This document shows positions 22,436-32,413 of a stretch of 64,000 bases of DNA, one piece after another. Within the stretch, counting starts at the first letter, position 1. Every line of letters begins with the position of its first letter. The position numbers were made by a program, and so were the translations under genes. This DNA comes from Trema orientale (Eukaryota > Streptophyta > Magnoliopsida > Rosales > Cannabaceae). The stretch spans positions 1 through 64,000 of the forward strand of contig JXTC01000130.1 in NCBI GenBank assembly GCA_002914845.1. Direction: 5' to 3'. The notes below the pieces were generated by a model. It was not told where the DNA came from. It searched no databases and saw only the letters and a program-made list of their open reading frames with translations.

Positions 22436-23086
22436 CTAATTCAGAGAGAAACTTGAGGGAAAACCACCTCTTGGAGGATACATGGGTGAACCCCTTCTAC
22501 GGTTCCCACGAGAAGGAAATGGATTTGAGGAAGAAGAAGAAGAACCAGCAGAGTGAGTAAACACTGGAATGGTGACAATGCTCTCTCTTAGGCTGAAGTA
22601 CATGGATTTCCAGTGGGAAATTTCTTCATGAGCCACTTGCAAATTGTTCTGCGCGCTAATTAAGTTAGCTTCCAAGTTAGCTATCTTGTCACTGACATGA
22701 GTCTCAATGTCAGCAATATACTGAGAGGTAAAAGCAGATTTGGATTCCAAAGAGGCAATGTGGTTCTTGTAAAAGTTTATCTCTTCTGTAGTCTTGTGTT
22801 GAAGGCTGATGAGCTACTCGTCCAAGGATGTGATATGGTCATACAACTCAGAGGCTAAGTTAGGATTGCGCCTAATTTCTGATAAAGTAAGGAATCCAAC
22901 CATGGATTGATTTTTAGAATCATCAGAGTCATCGAGGTCAATGATTTTGGCTGTAGTAGAAGCATAAGGAAAATTTGGAAAGTTTCCTATGTGAGAATAA
23001 TTCATAGAGAAAGAAGAGGATGAATCGGGAGAAGAATGAGAAGAAGAAATGGGCACAAATTTCACATTAATGAATTGGAGATGCAT
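22436..23086 (-). pseudogene. Antisense ORF of the Tat element, one in-frame TAG
   Basis: Read on the minus strand from the ATG at 23086, the frame runs 216 codons to a stop at 22436-22438, interrupted by a single TAG at 22814-22816. The product would be Ser-rich at the N-terminus (HSSPDSSSSFSMNYSH), with an acidic patch (IIDLDDSDDSK), a heptad-like helix likely to coil (about DIETHVSDKIANLEANLISA onward), a Ser run (AGSSSSSSNPF) and an Arg/Gly-rich tail (RGNRRRGSP). An antisense ORF between pol and 3' LTR is a described trait of Tat elements such as Grande and Retand. Function is unknown. The frame remains open upstream to 23158 without an ATG, so the chosen start is the first ATG downstream of a TATA box. 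Confidence 0.75.
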
Positions 23087-23117
23087 TGTATGAAGATAGA
23101 AAAACCAAACTATGAAG

Positions 23118-23127
23118 CTATTTATAG
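23118..23127 (-). promoter_or_regulatory. TATA box for the antisense ORF
   Basis: On the minus strand this reads CTATAAATAG, a canonical plant TATA box. It lies about 32 bp upstream of the antisense ORF's first ATG and just inside the element from the 3' LTR, so any LTR-proximal antisense transcript would start close to the ATG with a very short leader. Promoter activity is inferred. Confidence 0.55.
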
Positions 23128-23183
23128 AAGAACTGAGTGAGTTCTGAGGAATGGTCACATTCCTCAGAACTCAGAGGACTTAA

Positions 23184-24603
23184 TGTTCCCGGGTAAAGTC
23201 CTAATTCATACTCAAAAATGGATTAGCTTATTTAGATATTAAAATAAATCAATAGAACTGTATAGTGATGTTTTATTTGTTCTGATTTGAGGTATTAGTA
23301 TCCTATTCTATGAATATTCTCTAAGGGTGCTAAACTAAGGTCTCGTATGCAAAACTAGGAGAATTTTGAGATACTGTTTCATGCAGACTCAATAAGGGTG
23401 AAACTAACTGGTTTTATGGATTGGGACACGGTTTTGAAGTGAAACCGTTTAGATGTCAATGAATGAGTAAATCCCAAAAGATTATGCAAAGTTCGAAGGA
23501 TTTTTCAGCAAATGGAGGTGGGATTTTGCAGCTGGTCTTGTGAAATACCAGCTGCAGCACCTGGTTTTTTTAACAAACTAAACAGAAACAGCCCGCCACT
23601 TGGTAAGGCTGTCTCACTTCAATCATTACAGAATATTCTGCTGCAATAATTGTTCCTTAATGTTATAAAGGGAACTGAAGTTCCCCAGCAAAAGGCAGAG
23701 GGGTGAACAGCGAGAGAAAAGGGAACGTAAACCCATTTTGACAGCTTACTCTTTACTCTAAAATATCTATACATTCTTCTCTCCTTTTTCACCGATTTCC
23801 AGGGCTGATATTTCCCAGTAATTTACAGTCACTTAAATACCCAAAATCCCTTCATCCGATTGCTTGGATACATTCCCTAAACATCTTGTATATTAGTTTT
23901 GGTGTTTAAATTCGTTGTTACAGCCTCACACTACCATTTTAATATCATGCTAGCCCCCAACGACTGTTGTTTTTCATGATGCATTATATGATCAGCCTAT
24001 CTTTCACGCATAAAACGACTAGGGGTTTGATCTACTCTTCGGACTAAGTGTCCATAAGCTAAGTTTTCTTTTCTTTTTCTATTTTCATTGTATATATATG
24101 TATGCATATGCCACATGCTTTCGAAACTAAATGTTGGTCATATTATACTAAGGCACACATCTTTAATATAATTATTAAAGATTCGTGCCTAATGTGTTCA
24201 ATCAGGCTCATTTCAGTGGCTGATCAAGTTTTTGGTCACTACTGAGTAGAGCAACATCTTCACTTTTAAAATAACCATCCATTCATGAGCATCTGATTTT
24301 CAAACTTTCATCTCATCATGTTTGAAGAACTTTGTGAAAATTGAGCCATCCAAAGGCCCCATTTACTATGTTTGTGGAAATTTTCTCTTAAGTGTCTCTA
24401 AAAGCATTATTTTCACCCTTTGCTTACTGATTTGTATAATTTTCAAGTCTATTAGTTCTGTTGGTTATATAGTTATTCTAAAAGTCTGTCCAAATCATAT
24501 ATCCTAGAATTTTATACTCAGTTATGATATATTATACTTTCTTAATCTTTGAGTAATAAGCAAGTAATCACATATTTTCAGAAATCAAAATTTACCGCGA
24601 ACA
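23184..24603 (+). repeat. 3' LTR of the Tat element (1,420 bp)
   Basis: It runs from TGTTCCCGGGTAAAG to CCGCGAACA. By eye it differs from the 5' LTR by about 26 substitutions and one single-base indel, all outside a 733-bp block (23448-24180) that looks identical to 7161-7893. It is followed by the ACAAG target duplication (24604-24608). Confidence 0.92.
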
Positions 24604-24608
24604 ACAAG

Positions 24609-25160
24609 TTTCCATTATTATTACTGATATTGGTCAAATTTTCATTGCATGGCTCCTAAGTAACACAGAATTTTCTATTTTTTGATCGAGTTTCAGGGTT
24701 ACGCATTTTTAGTTGAGACTGTAATAGTTGGGCGCATGAACACTGAGAAGAAAGATAAAAATACACACTAGCTGAATGGCTATACAATAAGTTAATGATT
24801 CACGGGATATAATGGATGGACTATGGACTATGGATTAGAGGCTAAGGCATCAATTACGCAAGCTATACTCTCTCTGTCTCTATCACACGCATGACCCCTC
24901 GATTCATTCCCACTGTTTATAATTGGTGTAAGCCATTTTATGGCTGATGAATCCATTTTCGATCTTGAAGGCTTCTGCTTTAATACTTTATTAATACGAC
25001 TCTACATACTGTGTATAGCTAGCTTCATAGTCTTCATTTATAACCAGATACATTTTAACTCTAGGCATGTTGCTTATATAAGTTTTAATTAACCAGATAC
25101 TTCTTCATTTATTGACACAGTTAATATTATGTACGGACAAAAAATCCATTAAATATATAT
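24609..25160. other. Spacer
   Basis: No gene is seen. The first 34 bp after the ACAAG also occur just left of the element (6841-6873), showing a pre-existing or insertion-linked duplication of the target region. Confidence 0.5.
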
Positions 25161-25403
25161 GGGTACCAATCCAGTAGGTATTTTTTTTTTTTTACCTATG
25201 CATAGGTATTAATTAGGCCAATGAAAATTTTTTTTGCACATTTTTTTATTATAAAAAATATGAGAGAGAAATAACATTAATGATGCACGTCTTTTTATGT
25301 ACTTGATTATAGCCGTTGGATCACCATTAGATGATGATCCAACGGCTAAAAAAAAAATACCTACACATAAGTAAAAAAAAAAATACCTACCGGATTGGCA
25401 ACC
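25161..25403. mobile_element. TA-flanked MITE with internal hairpin (family B, copy 1)
   Basis: The ends are inverted repeats (GGGTACCAATCCAGTAGGTA on the left, TACCTACCGGATTGGCAACC on the right), flanked by (AT)n. The interior holds a palindromic segment, AGCCGTTGGATCA...TGATCCAACGGCT (about 25313-25348). The second copy at 61220-61456 lies in the opposite sense. TA-rich flanks fit a Tc1/mariner-type target, but this is inferred. Confidence 0.75.
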
Positions 25404-25556
25404 AATATATATATATATATATTTAACAAAATCAAAAGAAAATCGTACTAATAGTCAGACAAGTAGTAAGTTGATCAATAAAGAGGTTAAAAATTTTATG
25501 ATTTCGCAAAAAAGACTATTTTAAAGATTTCATGTTTTACGAGGTAATATTTGTGG

Positions 25557-25721
25557 GTAAAATGATTTTTTAGGAATATTTTTGTATAATGATTTGTTTA
25601 GGTGTTATAATATTGGTAAAGTGTAGATATTATATTTATCACTATTAATTGCCCCAACATTCATAGTATAGTGCCTACCAATCATTTTATTATAATATGA
25701 GAACCAAAGAAAGTCATTTTG
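25557..25721. mobile_element. Small MITE, second copy of the 3023-3196 family
   Basis: It starts GTAAAATGATTTTTTAGGAA and ends GAAAGTCATTTTG. It aligns along its length with 3023-3196, with substitutions and small indels. It has no coding capacity. Confidence 0.6.
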
Positions 25722-26670
25722 ATAGATCTACCTATAATCTATATCTTTTTACTTATAACATACTTAAAAGAGTGAAGCTAAGCGACTGTTGATACATTCG
25801 TCAACTTATTTTGTCATCTAGTAGTACTGTTCATTCGCCAAATATTTTTGTAATCAGCTTTTTTAGATTCTTCGTTTTCTTAATAATTGTCTGTACCAGG
25901 GATTTTCCTCCAAGTTTTATAACTGTACTAGTACGTAAACCGCACGTAAAACCACCGAATTCGATGCTTAGAGAACTGTTATTCTGTGAAAGACACGTCA
26001 TTTTTGTCTCGCACACGAGTTCGATGTTTCTCGACGTGAATGAACAACCACCGAAGTCTACTCCTATTCACGCGTGGTGCTGAATTGAAATACTGTAAAG
26101 ACGCATGCACTACGAGTTTCTCTCTTTCATTTTTTTATTTTTCGGGCTGTAATTTTTGCTTTTTTTTTTTTTTTTGTTGGGCTGTAATATTTGCCTTTTT
26201 TTTTCTCTTCACAAGGGAGCAAATGTAATAGACGAAGTCAGTGTAGCATGATAGCATCTCGCTCATATTATATGGTGAAATTCCTATCAAATTGGTGGTA
26301 TAAAAAGAAAACAAGTGTTTGTTAAATCTACATTAATTCAGTAGTTTTGAACAAAAAGTCTACGAGGCAAAAAGGTTTGATTAATGATTAGGACTCTACA
26401 GTCTAATACAGTTCTTGGTTGAACTCTTTCACATAATCTGATAGTAAACGTATCAAACTTAGAAAAAATGACATAATTCTGCTCAAATATTTATTGATGT
26501 TCATGCAATTATTAACCAAAAAAAAACCCAAAACAGAAAGAAAGCAACTTGCTTCGTTTTGGCTAAAGGAAAAGAGACAAATCTACTTAATTTCACAAAA
26601 AATAGAAACAAAAAACAAAGCAAATTAAAGCAACATACTCATTTTAGACACATCACTAGTATGATGAGAA
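25722..26670. other. Spacer downstream of the reticulon-like gene
   Basis: No gene is recognised. The overlapping frames at 25811-26228 read through T-rich tracts and have no family features. The 3' UTR of the minus-strand reticulon gene presumably lies within the last few hundred bases. Confidence 0.45.
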
Positions 26671-28802
26671 CTACGAATCTTTGTCCTTGGATAAGTTTCG
26701 AAGCAGTCTGCTAAAGACACTCTCATCAACTATTTAATTATAATGCTTAGAGAACTGTTTTTGAATCATTCCACAATATCCTATTAACATTCTTCATGTT
26801 TGTTGTATAACGCAGGAAGTGTAACCAATAAGATGGTTCTTGTCACGATTAGAACAGGCATGAATTACAAATACAGCTAATGATGTATACCATAAAGAGG
26901 AAGATACATAGAGAAAAGAATACAAATTAGTCTTCACAAGACATTATTCAACTGAAAGACTTGGACAATGGATGTTATACATACCAATATATGCAATTGT
27001 GAAGAACAAGAAGAAGCTTCCGGTAACAGACAAGAGCCACAAATAGACCACCACCTGTCAAATGCATCATGAACTTCGGTAAGACAAACTTCTCTTATTG
27101 AACTATTGAATTACAGGAAGGGTAGATCAGCCTCAAACATAGATGTGCAGAGTCTTAACCCTCAAAACCAGAAACAACGAGTCTCCTTCTCCATCCAGTT
27201 CACATCATCGATAGATCACTTTCCCAGGCATAAGGTCGTTCATCTACTCCAGGAAGTAGAAATGATCATTACCAGTCCCAGCCCTCAAAACCAGACATAA
27301 CAAGCCTCCTACTCCATCTAGTTAACCCCATGTTAACCAGGAATAAGTTTTTCCATCAGCTCTAGGAAGTAGTAGTGGTCAATACACTCTCTCTCCCTTT
27401 GAATCCAAACACCTCTATTCCCCTCCAACTCTTACCATTTTAAATACTCGTCCGCCCACTACGGAGCCCCAGAATCTATGGCAGAAAGCAGGAGGTTCCC
27501 ATGAGGAATCAAACCTCAGACCTCATGGGAGCCAACTCTGCCATTTTTGAGTCACAAGTTTATACCACTTGGCACTAATTTTCCCCACACAACCCTCAAC
27601 TCTACCATTTTTGAGGCACAAGTTTATACCACTTCGCACTACTTTGGCCCCCACAACCCCCCAACTCTACCATTTTTGAGTCACAGGTTTATACCACTTA
27701 CCAATAGCTTGGCACCAGTTTATACAACTCTGTGCGATGCCTTACTATAGTAAAGATCTAAATGGTTACAGCAAACAGGCTGATGAATTCAGAACCTCTA
27801 GAATTGATACAATAATAAATACCACAATTAGATGACTGCAAGACTTCTAGAATGGGTACTATTAAGCAAACAAAACTGACCTTGAAGAATAGTCTAAAAT
27901 CTTTCCCGAAGGTGATAGAATGAGCCATTAGCAAAACATTGTTGATTTTTACACGAAATGAAGCTGCAACATTGTTGGCCATTTCCTCTGACAATACTAG
28001 CTCTGGTAGTGGTTGCGGTTGTCTATTCAGAGAAAGAAAAGAAACGGTTACACCATATCGGGAACAGCAATTTCAAGACAAATTTCTTTCTTTTCTGGTA
28101 AGAAAGTTAGAACGAGATCCGTTAGCTTCACTTCACCACTAAAGTGCTTAGGTAAACAGTTAATACGGATAAACAGTGAGTAGAATATCCATACTTGTTT
28201 CTAAGAGTAGCATAGTTGGTGCGTAGAAATACCAGTACGATCAAAATGAGCAAGACATCTGAACAAATTGACAAGAAAGATAGTCCGGACCACTCGAATA
28301 AAGCAACAGTAGCAACAACAATGACACCAAAAGAAACACGTCTCCTCTTCCAGAAGAGAACATCAGCAGCTAAAATGGGCAAGACACAGAGAGACCAATG
28401 ATAAGTAAACTGTTCTAAAAAGGTAACGGTATCATAGTATCTACATAATACAAAAACCAGGCTATAATTCTGGCACCCAATCATCTGGGGCAGAGAATAA
28501 TTGCATCGATAATATAAACAACGCATTAAAATTACATCAATCAAAACATGCAGTCCACAAACATAGTTCCCAAGCTTTATTTTCCAATTCAAGAAAACCC
28601 AAATGAAATAATAACAAGAGAAAGAAAACCCAGAAACCCAAAAGTCAATAAAGCCAAGAAAAAAAAAAAAAAAAGAACAAGTACCTGTACCACCACCCAT
28701 GGAGTGGTAGACTGAGGCTTGGCCTGAGGTTGAAGAAGAGGAAGAAGGGTTAGTGTTTGCCTTCCTTGCATCCCCATCTCCTTCTGCGTTGTTCTTCTCC
28801 AT
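26671..28802 (-). CDS. RTNLB: Reticulon-like protein B, last exon apparently damaged
   Basis: Reticulons insert into the ER membrane through paired hydrophobic hairpins and shape tubules. Exons on the minus strand: 28802-28685, 28369-28195, 28022-27881, 27054-26985 and a last exon 26838-26671; the first four join in phase with GT/AG borders. The product starts [18 protein letters not shown], then reads [13 protein letters not shown], a first hydrophobic hairpin ([20 protein letters not shown]), the loop [20 protein letters not shown] with GKDFRLFFK, and a second hydrophobic region ([20 protein letters not shown]). This order is the reticulon homology domain. The last exon contains recognisable C-terminal segments ([39 protein letters not shown]) but in two frames, with a TAA between them and a splice phase one base off. 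Either it is a recent pseudogene or the assembly has small errors. A two-residue shortening after VIVVATVA is also likely. Confidence 0.78.
27534..27726. repeat. Three copies of a ~64-bp unit in a reticulon intron
   Basis: Units starting AACTCTRCCATTTTTGAG begin at 27534, 27598 and 27663, each containing 'cacaagtttataccactt'. They lie in the intron between exons 3 and 4 of the reticulon-like gene. The short ORF across them is not a gene. Confidence 0.8.
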
Positions 28803-29420
28803 GATCCAACCCAAACTTCCAAAAACAGCCTCTAAGTCTTAAACAACTCCAATTTTGATTAAAGTTCTAGAATTGTTGAGGTTGAAAAGACGGGTTTTCA
28901 AAGACTCTTGACAAATTGAAATGGGCAACTTTCTGGTAAACAGAGTACGGAGTTGGAAATTGGACATACAACATTGACGGCTTTGGACCAGCGTTTTCCG
29001 GAAAACGACACCTGTAAAACGACGAGTTCGGCTTCGGATTCAACGTCGTATTGTCGCAGCGTATGAGTGGGCCTTTTCGTTTGGGCTGGAAGTACACGCC
29101 CTGACCCAGGCCCATTTGGTAAACATCGTGGCCTTTTTGGACTCGTGAGGATGCATCGCAATAAGCGTGGGGATAGAGATAGGACGGATCGGAGACGATT
29201 TTTTATTACGGTTCTCATTTTCAAAGACCAATCATAATACCATATCCGTCTTATTAATTATTTTTTTAGATGTAAAGACGATACTGAAAATAACTAATAG
29301 ATAATGGAGAAAATTATGGCTATTCAATACCTGTTGATAATGATAAAATAAAAAAAAAAATTAAGATAAAAATGCTAAATTTTTTATAATTACAAAAATT
29401 AAACACAATAACATATTGAA
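28803..29420. other. Upstream region of the reticulon-like gene
   Basis: The stretch between the reticulon start codon and the MULE left end is about 620 bp. It should contain the 5' UTR and promoter on the minus strand. Several overlapping minus-strand frames (28867-29231) have no family features. No clear TATA box is seen. Confidence 0.45.
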
Positions 29421-30034
29421 GGGTTAATATCACCTGGGGTCTCCATTCTTTGCCCGTTGTATCACTTAGCTCCTCATCTTTTTTTTTTTTTTTGTAGCTT
29501 TTAGCTCCCCAATCTTAACATTTTGTTTCACTTAAGTCCTTTCCATCAATTCTGTCAAAATTGGCCGTTATCCCTCACGTGGCCAGCACGTGATTGTCTT
29601 CCTCTTTCCTTCACTGCCATTTTCACGTTCTAATAGAGTCTCCCAAGCTTCTCCAAGTCAAAAAGATTTATTAAAAAAATAAAATTCAGCATCTGCTACA
29701 TAAAAAGGCTAAGATATAATATTCACACAATAGACAAAATGCTTCCAATATGAAGTTATTTCGATGCATTTCGTCAATAAGTATACACTTATTTTGAATA
29801 AAGAATACCAAAGAGACTTGTAATAAATCACAAATGACAAACCTCTAGACTGCTCGAAGAAAGCTTTGTCTTTAGAATGACAAGGTATTTAATTATCCCA
29901 AACATTGACTACTCATTTACAGGATTGCACTATCCATCTTCATCTAGTACTGTCAGTTTTATTAATATCCCTCATGAATTAATTTTGCACACAAAGTACT
30001 CATTGTTTGGTTCCAAAAATATAAATATATATAT

Positions 30035-30187
30035 ATAGGCGCGTCTACAGTAAGGGCGTCCCTACGTAAAGCCCTGTTTATACACTGATGGGAATCTGTG
30101 TATAAACAGATTCCCCACAGATTCCCATCAAACGGTGTATAAACAGGGGCCTTACGTAGGGGAGCCCCTACTATAGTCGCCTCCTAT
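30035..30187. mobile_element. Fold-back MITE (about 150 bp), TA-flanked
   Basis: The left arm (AGGCGCGTCTACAGTAAGGG onward) is the near-complement of the right arm (CCCCTACTATAGTCGCCTCC). The arms pair over about 65 bp, including CCTACGTAAAGCCCTGTTTA with its mate, so nearly the whole element folds into one hairpin. It sits in an (AT)n tract, consistent with TA target preference. It has no coding capacity. Confidence 0.75.
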
Positions 30188-30632
30188 ATATATATATGTA
30201 TAGCTGATTTTGAAATTAATCATAAGCAAAAGCCAAGAACTTTGTTTACAAAATAAGAAATCTAAAAAATCTTGAAATGTTGTCCATCTTAAATACGACA
30301 TCTTCACTCATTTATGTGACTTAATTTAAGTTCAACAAAATAATAAAAGTTGCAAGAAAACGAATGAAAAAAGGTAATGGAAGAGACGACTTTGCCGAAG
30401 ACGACGTCGAAGGAGGTGGGGGAGTTTGGATTTGACCATAGACAATAGGGAGAATGACGATACGCACTTGGCCAAGTAGTAAGTACCGTTGGATATTGCC
30501 GAAGACGACAATCAGGATTTCACAGAAAATAAATCCTCCTCCAATAACGATATTAGCAAAAAGATTTCTGATTTTATTCCCCTCGTATCTTTCTTACAAA
30601 ATCTGAAAATTCTAGTGCTACAAAGAACTAGA

Positions 30633-32058
30633 TGTTGGATTTAAAAACGATTTTCGCAACGGAAGATTGGCCCAGAAACATTCAAAAATTTTCTCAAAAT
30701 AATTGACTATATGAGTGTATAGTATTAATTCATATCAAATAGGAATATACAAAGAGAATAGATCTAACACTTCTTGTAGCCTATCAGCGGATCCTAGCTT
30801 TTGTGTCTTCTAAACTACGATCTTCCAATCCAAGCCTCAAGCATAACTGGATGAACGTGTGGGCGTTGCGTACAATTTCTTAAAACTCATACTTTAGGCA
30901 CTTGCAATTTTCTCAACACATGACATTGTAAGAGTTTTGTTCTACAGAGAATAGGAAGACTCTTTTCTTTTTCTCTCTAATTTATGNNNNNNNNNNNNNN
31001 NNNNNNNNNNNNNNNNNNNNNNNNNNNNNNNNNNNNNNNNNNNNNNNNNNNNNNNNNNNNNNNNNNNNNNNNNNNNNNNNNNNNNNNNNNNNNNNNNNNN
31101 NNNNNNNNNNNNNNNNNNNNNNNNNNNNNNNNNNNNNNNNNNNNNNNNNNNNNNNNNNNNNNNNNNNNNNNNNNNNNNNNNNNNNNNNNNNNNNNNNNNN
31201 NNNNNNNNNNNNNNNNNNNNNNNNNNNNNNNNNNNNNNNNNNNNNNNNNNNNNNNNNNNNNNNNNNNNNNNNNNNNNNNNNNNNNNNNNNNNNNNNNNNN
31301 NNNNNNNNNNNNNNNNNNNNNNNNNNNNNNNNNNNNNNNNNNNNNNNNNNNNNNNNNNNNNNNNNNNNNNNNNNNNNNNNNNNNNNNNNNNNNNNNNNNN
31401 NNNNNNNAACTGTTCAAGTCCTGAATCAATACACAAGGGAATCATCTTTCTAACTTCCTAATGGAATGAATAGATTCCATATCTGTAAGCTACATTCCCA
31501 GCTACTCATCTCATCATGCTCCCAAGATACAAGTATTTCGATCTGTTTACGAAACAAACCTTTAACAAGTATGTCAAAGAACATAATGTTATAAATAGGA
31601 GTCTATAACTACTCAGGATTAAGATTGATTTACATATGATAATCTAGTGACATTATTTGAACTCTCAACAGTTAATGGAATTTATGTGAGATTCAAATTA
31701 TGTCTGGTCCAGTCCTATATAATCGAATTATATAAAGTACCTCCATTGTGATGTCAACACATCAATAGTCTAGATGAGACTATTACATTCTCAATGTTAA
31801 TGGACCGTACTAATAATATTTAATTAAAGATCTCAAACTTTAATTAATTATTATGGACTACATTTAGTTTATTATTCATAAATTTAACCCTCATGTATAT
31901 AACACTTATATACTAAATTTGTGGTCACATAAATAAACTAGGAATTTTCTGATATTTAAAGATATGCTAATTATGCACAAATTCAAATAGAAAAATGTCA
32001 TTTTATTAATTCAGCAAATATCCAAAATATACATGCTTTTAGGACATAAACCCTAACA
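30633..32058 (-). mobile_element. Solo LTR, family A, reverse copy, interrupted by assembly gap
   Basis: The plus-strand sequence begins TGTTGGATTTAAAAACG and ends AAACCCTAACA. Perfect 5-bp duplications CTAGA flank it (30628-30632 and 32059-32063). The reverse complement aligns with the forward solo LTR 3867-5693, for example around TATTGATTCAGGACTTGAAC and GAATTAATAAAATGACATTT. It lies at the inner edge of the right terminal repeat of the MULE, so it is younger than the MULE. Confidence 0.85.
30987..31407. other. Assembly gap (421 N) inside the reverse solo LTR
   Basis: The bases flanking the gap correspond to about 4461 and 5340 in the forward copy, which are 879 bp apart there. The gap length is therefore probably an underestimate or a placeholder. 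Confidence 0.95.
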
Positions 32059-32413
32059 CTAGAAAGAGGGGAAAGGTTTACTTGAAATATAAAAATGGCA
32101 GTGAACGAAAGAGGAAGACAATCACGTGCTAGCCACGTGAGGGATAATGGCCAATTTTGACAGAATTGACAGAAAGGACTTAAGTGAAACAAAAGGTTAA
32201 GGTTCGGGAGCTAAAAGCTACAAAATAAAGAATGAGGAACTAAGTGATACATCGGAAAAAGAATAGGGATCCTAGGTGATATTAACCCTATATTAAATAA
32301 TTTTCAAACTCTAAAATTCAAATATATAAGTATATATAACTCTCTAAAATCATTATTTTACCAAAGATATATGAATATAAATAGTGTAAAATTAAATAAA
32401 TATGTATGTATAA

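Larger units (their letters stand above)
6896..24603 (+). mobile_element. Ty3/gypsy Tat-lineage LTR retrotransposon, 17.7 kb, defective
   Basis: This is a structurally complete element. It has a 5' LTR (6896-8316), primer site (8327-8344), gag (from 8471), protease-RT-RNase H-second RNase H (about 9880-12803), integrase (12854-14401), about 8 kb of repeat-bearing non-coding DNA, an antisense ORF (22436-23086) and a 3' LTR (23184-24603). The insertion is framed by ACAAG on both sides (6891-6895 and 24604-24608). The tRNA-Arg-type primer site, the second RNase H between RNase H and integrase, and the antisense ORF upstream of the 3' LTR are known traits of the plant Tat lineage (Retand, Grande, Ogre relatives). 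Premature stops in every coding part make it non-autonomous. About 26 LTR differences (counted by eye, ~1.8%) imply insertion within roughly the last million years under usual plant rates. Confidence 0.92.
29421..32288. mobile_element. Mutator-like (MULE) non-autonomous element with ~205-bp terminal inverted repeats
   Basis: The left end begins GGGTTAATATCACC (29421) and the right end finishes GGTGATATTAACCC (32288). The inverted repeat extends about 205 bp on each side (29421 to about 29625 and about 32084 to 32288), including the shared CTCACGTGGC/GCACGTGATTGTC region. Flanks CATATTGAA (29412-29420) and TATATTAAA (32289-32297) match at 7 of 9 positions, both differences being transitions, which fits a decayed 9-bp MULE duplication. 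The inside holds no transposase. It contains a fold-back MITE (30035-30187) and was later hit by a solo LTR (30633-32058). The segment at about 30385-30560 has higher GC and could be captured host sequence. Confidence 0.8.

Noticed and set aside
25811..26228. Overlapping short frames considered as a small gene
   Set aside because: They read through T-rich tracts in both strands, with no start context, splice sites or recognisable protein.
28128..28814. 228-aa minus-strand open frame
   Set aside because: It reads through the reticulon intron; the real exons are 28802-28685 and 28369-28195, as splice sites and homology show.
30942..31445. Frames of about 150 aa across the second N gap
   Set aside because: They consist almost entirely of unknown bases inside a solo LTR.
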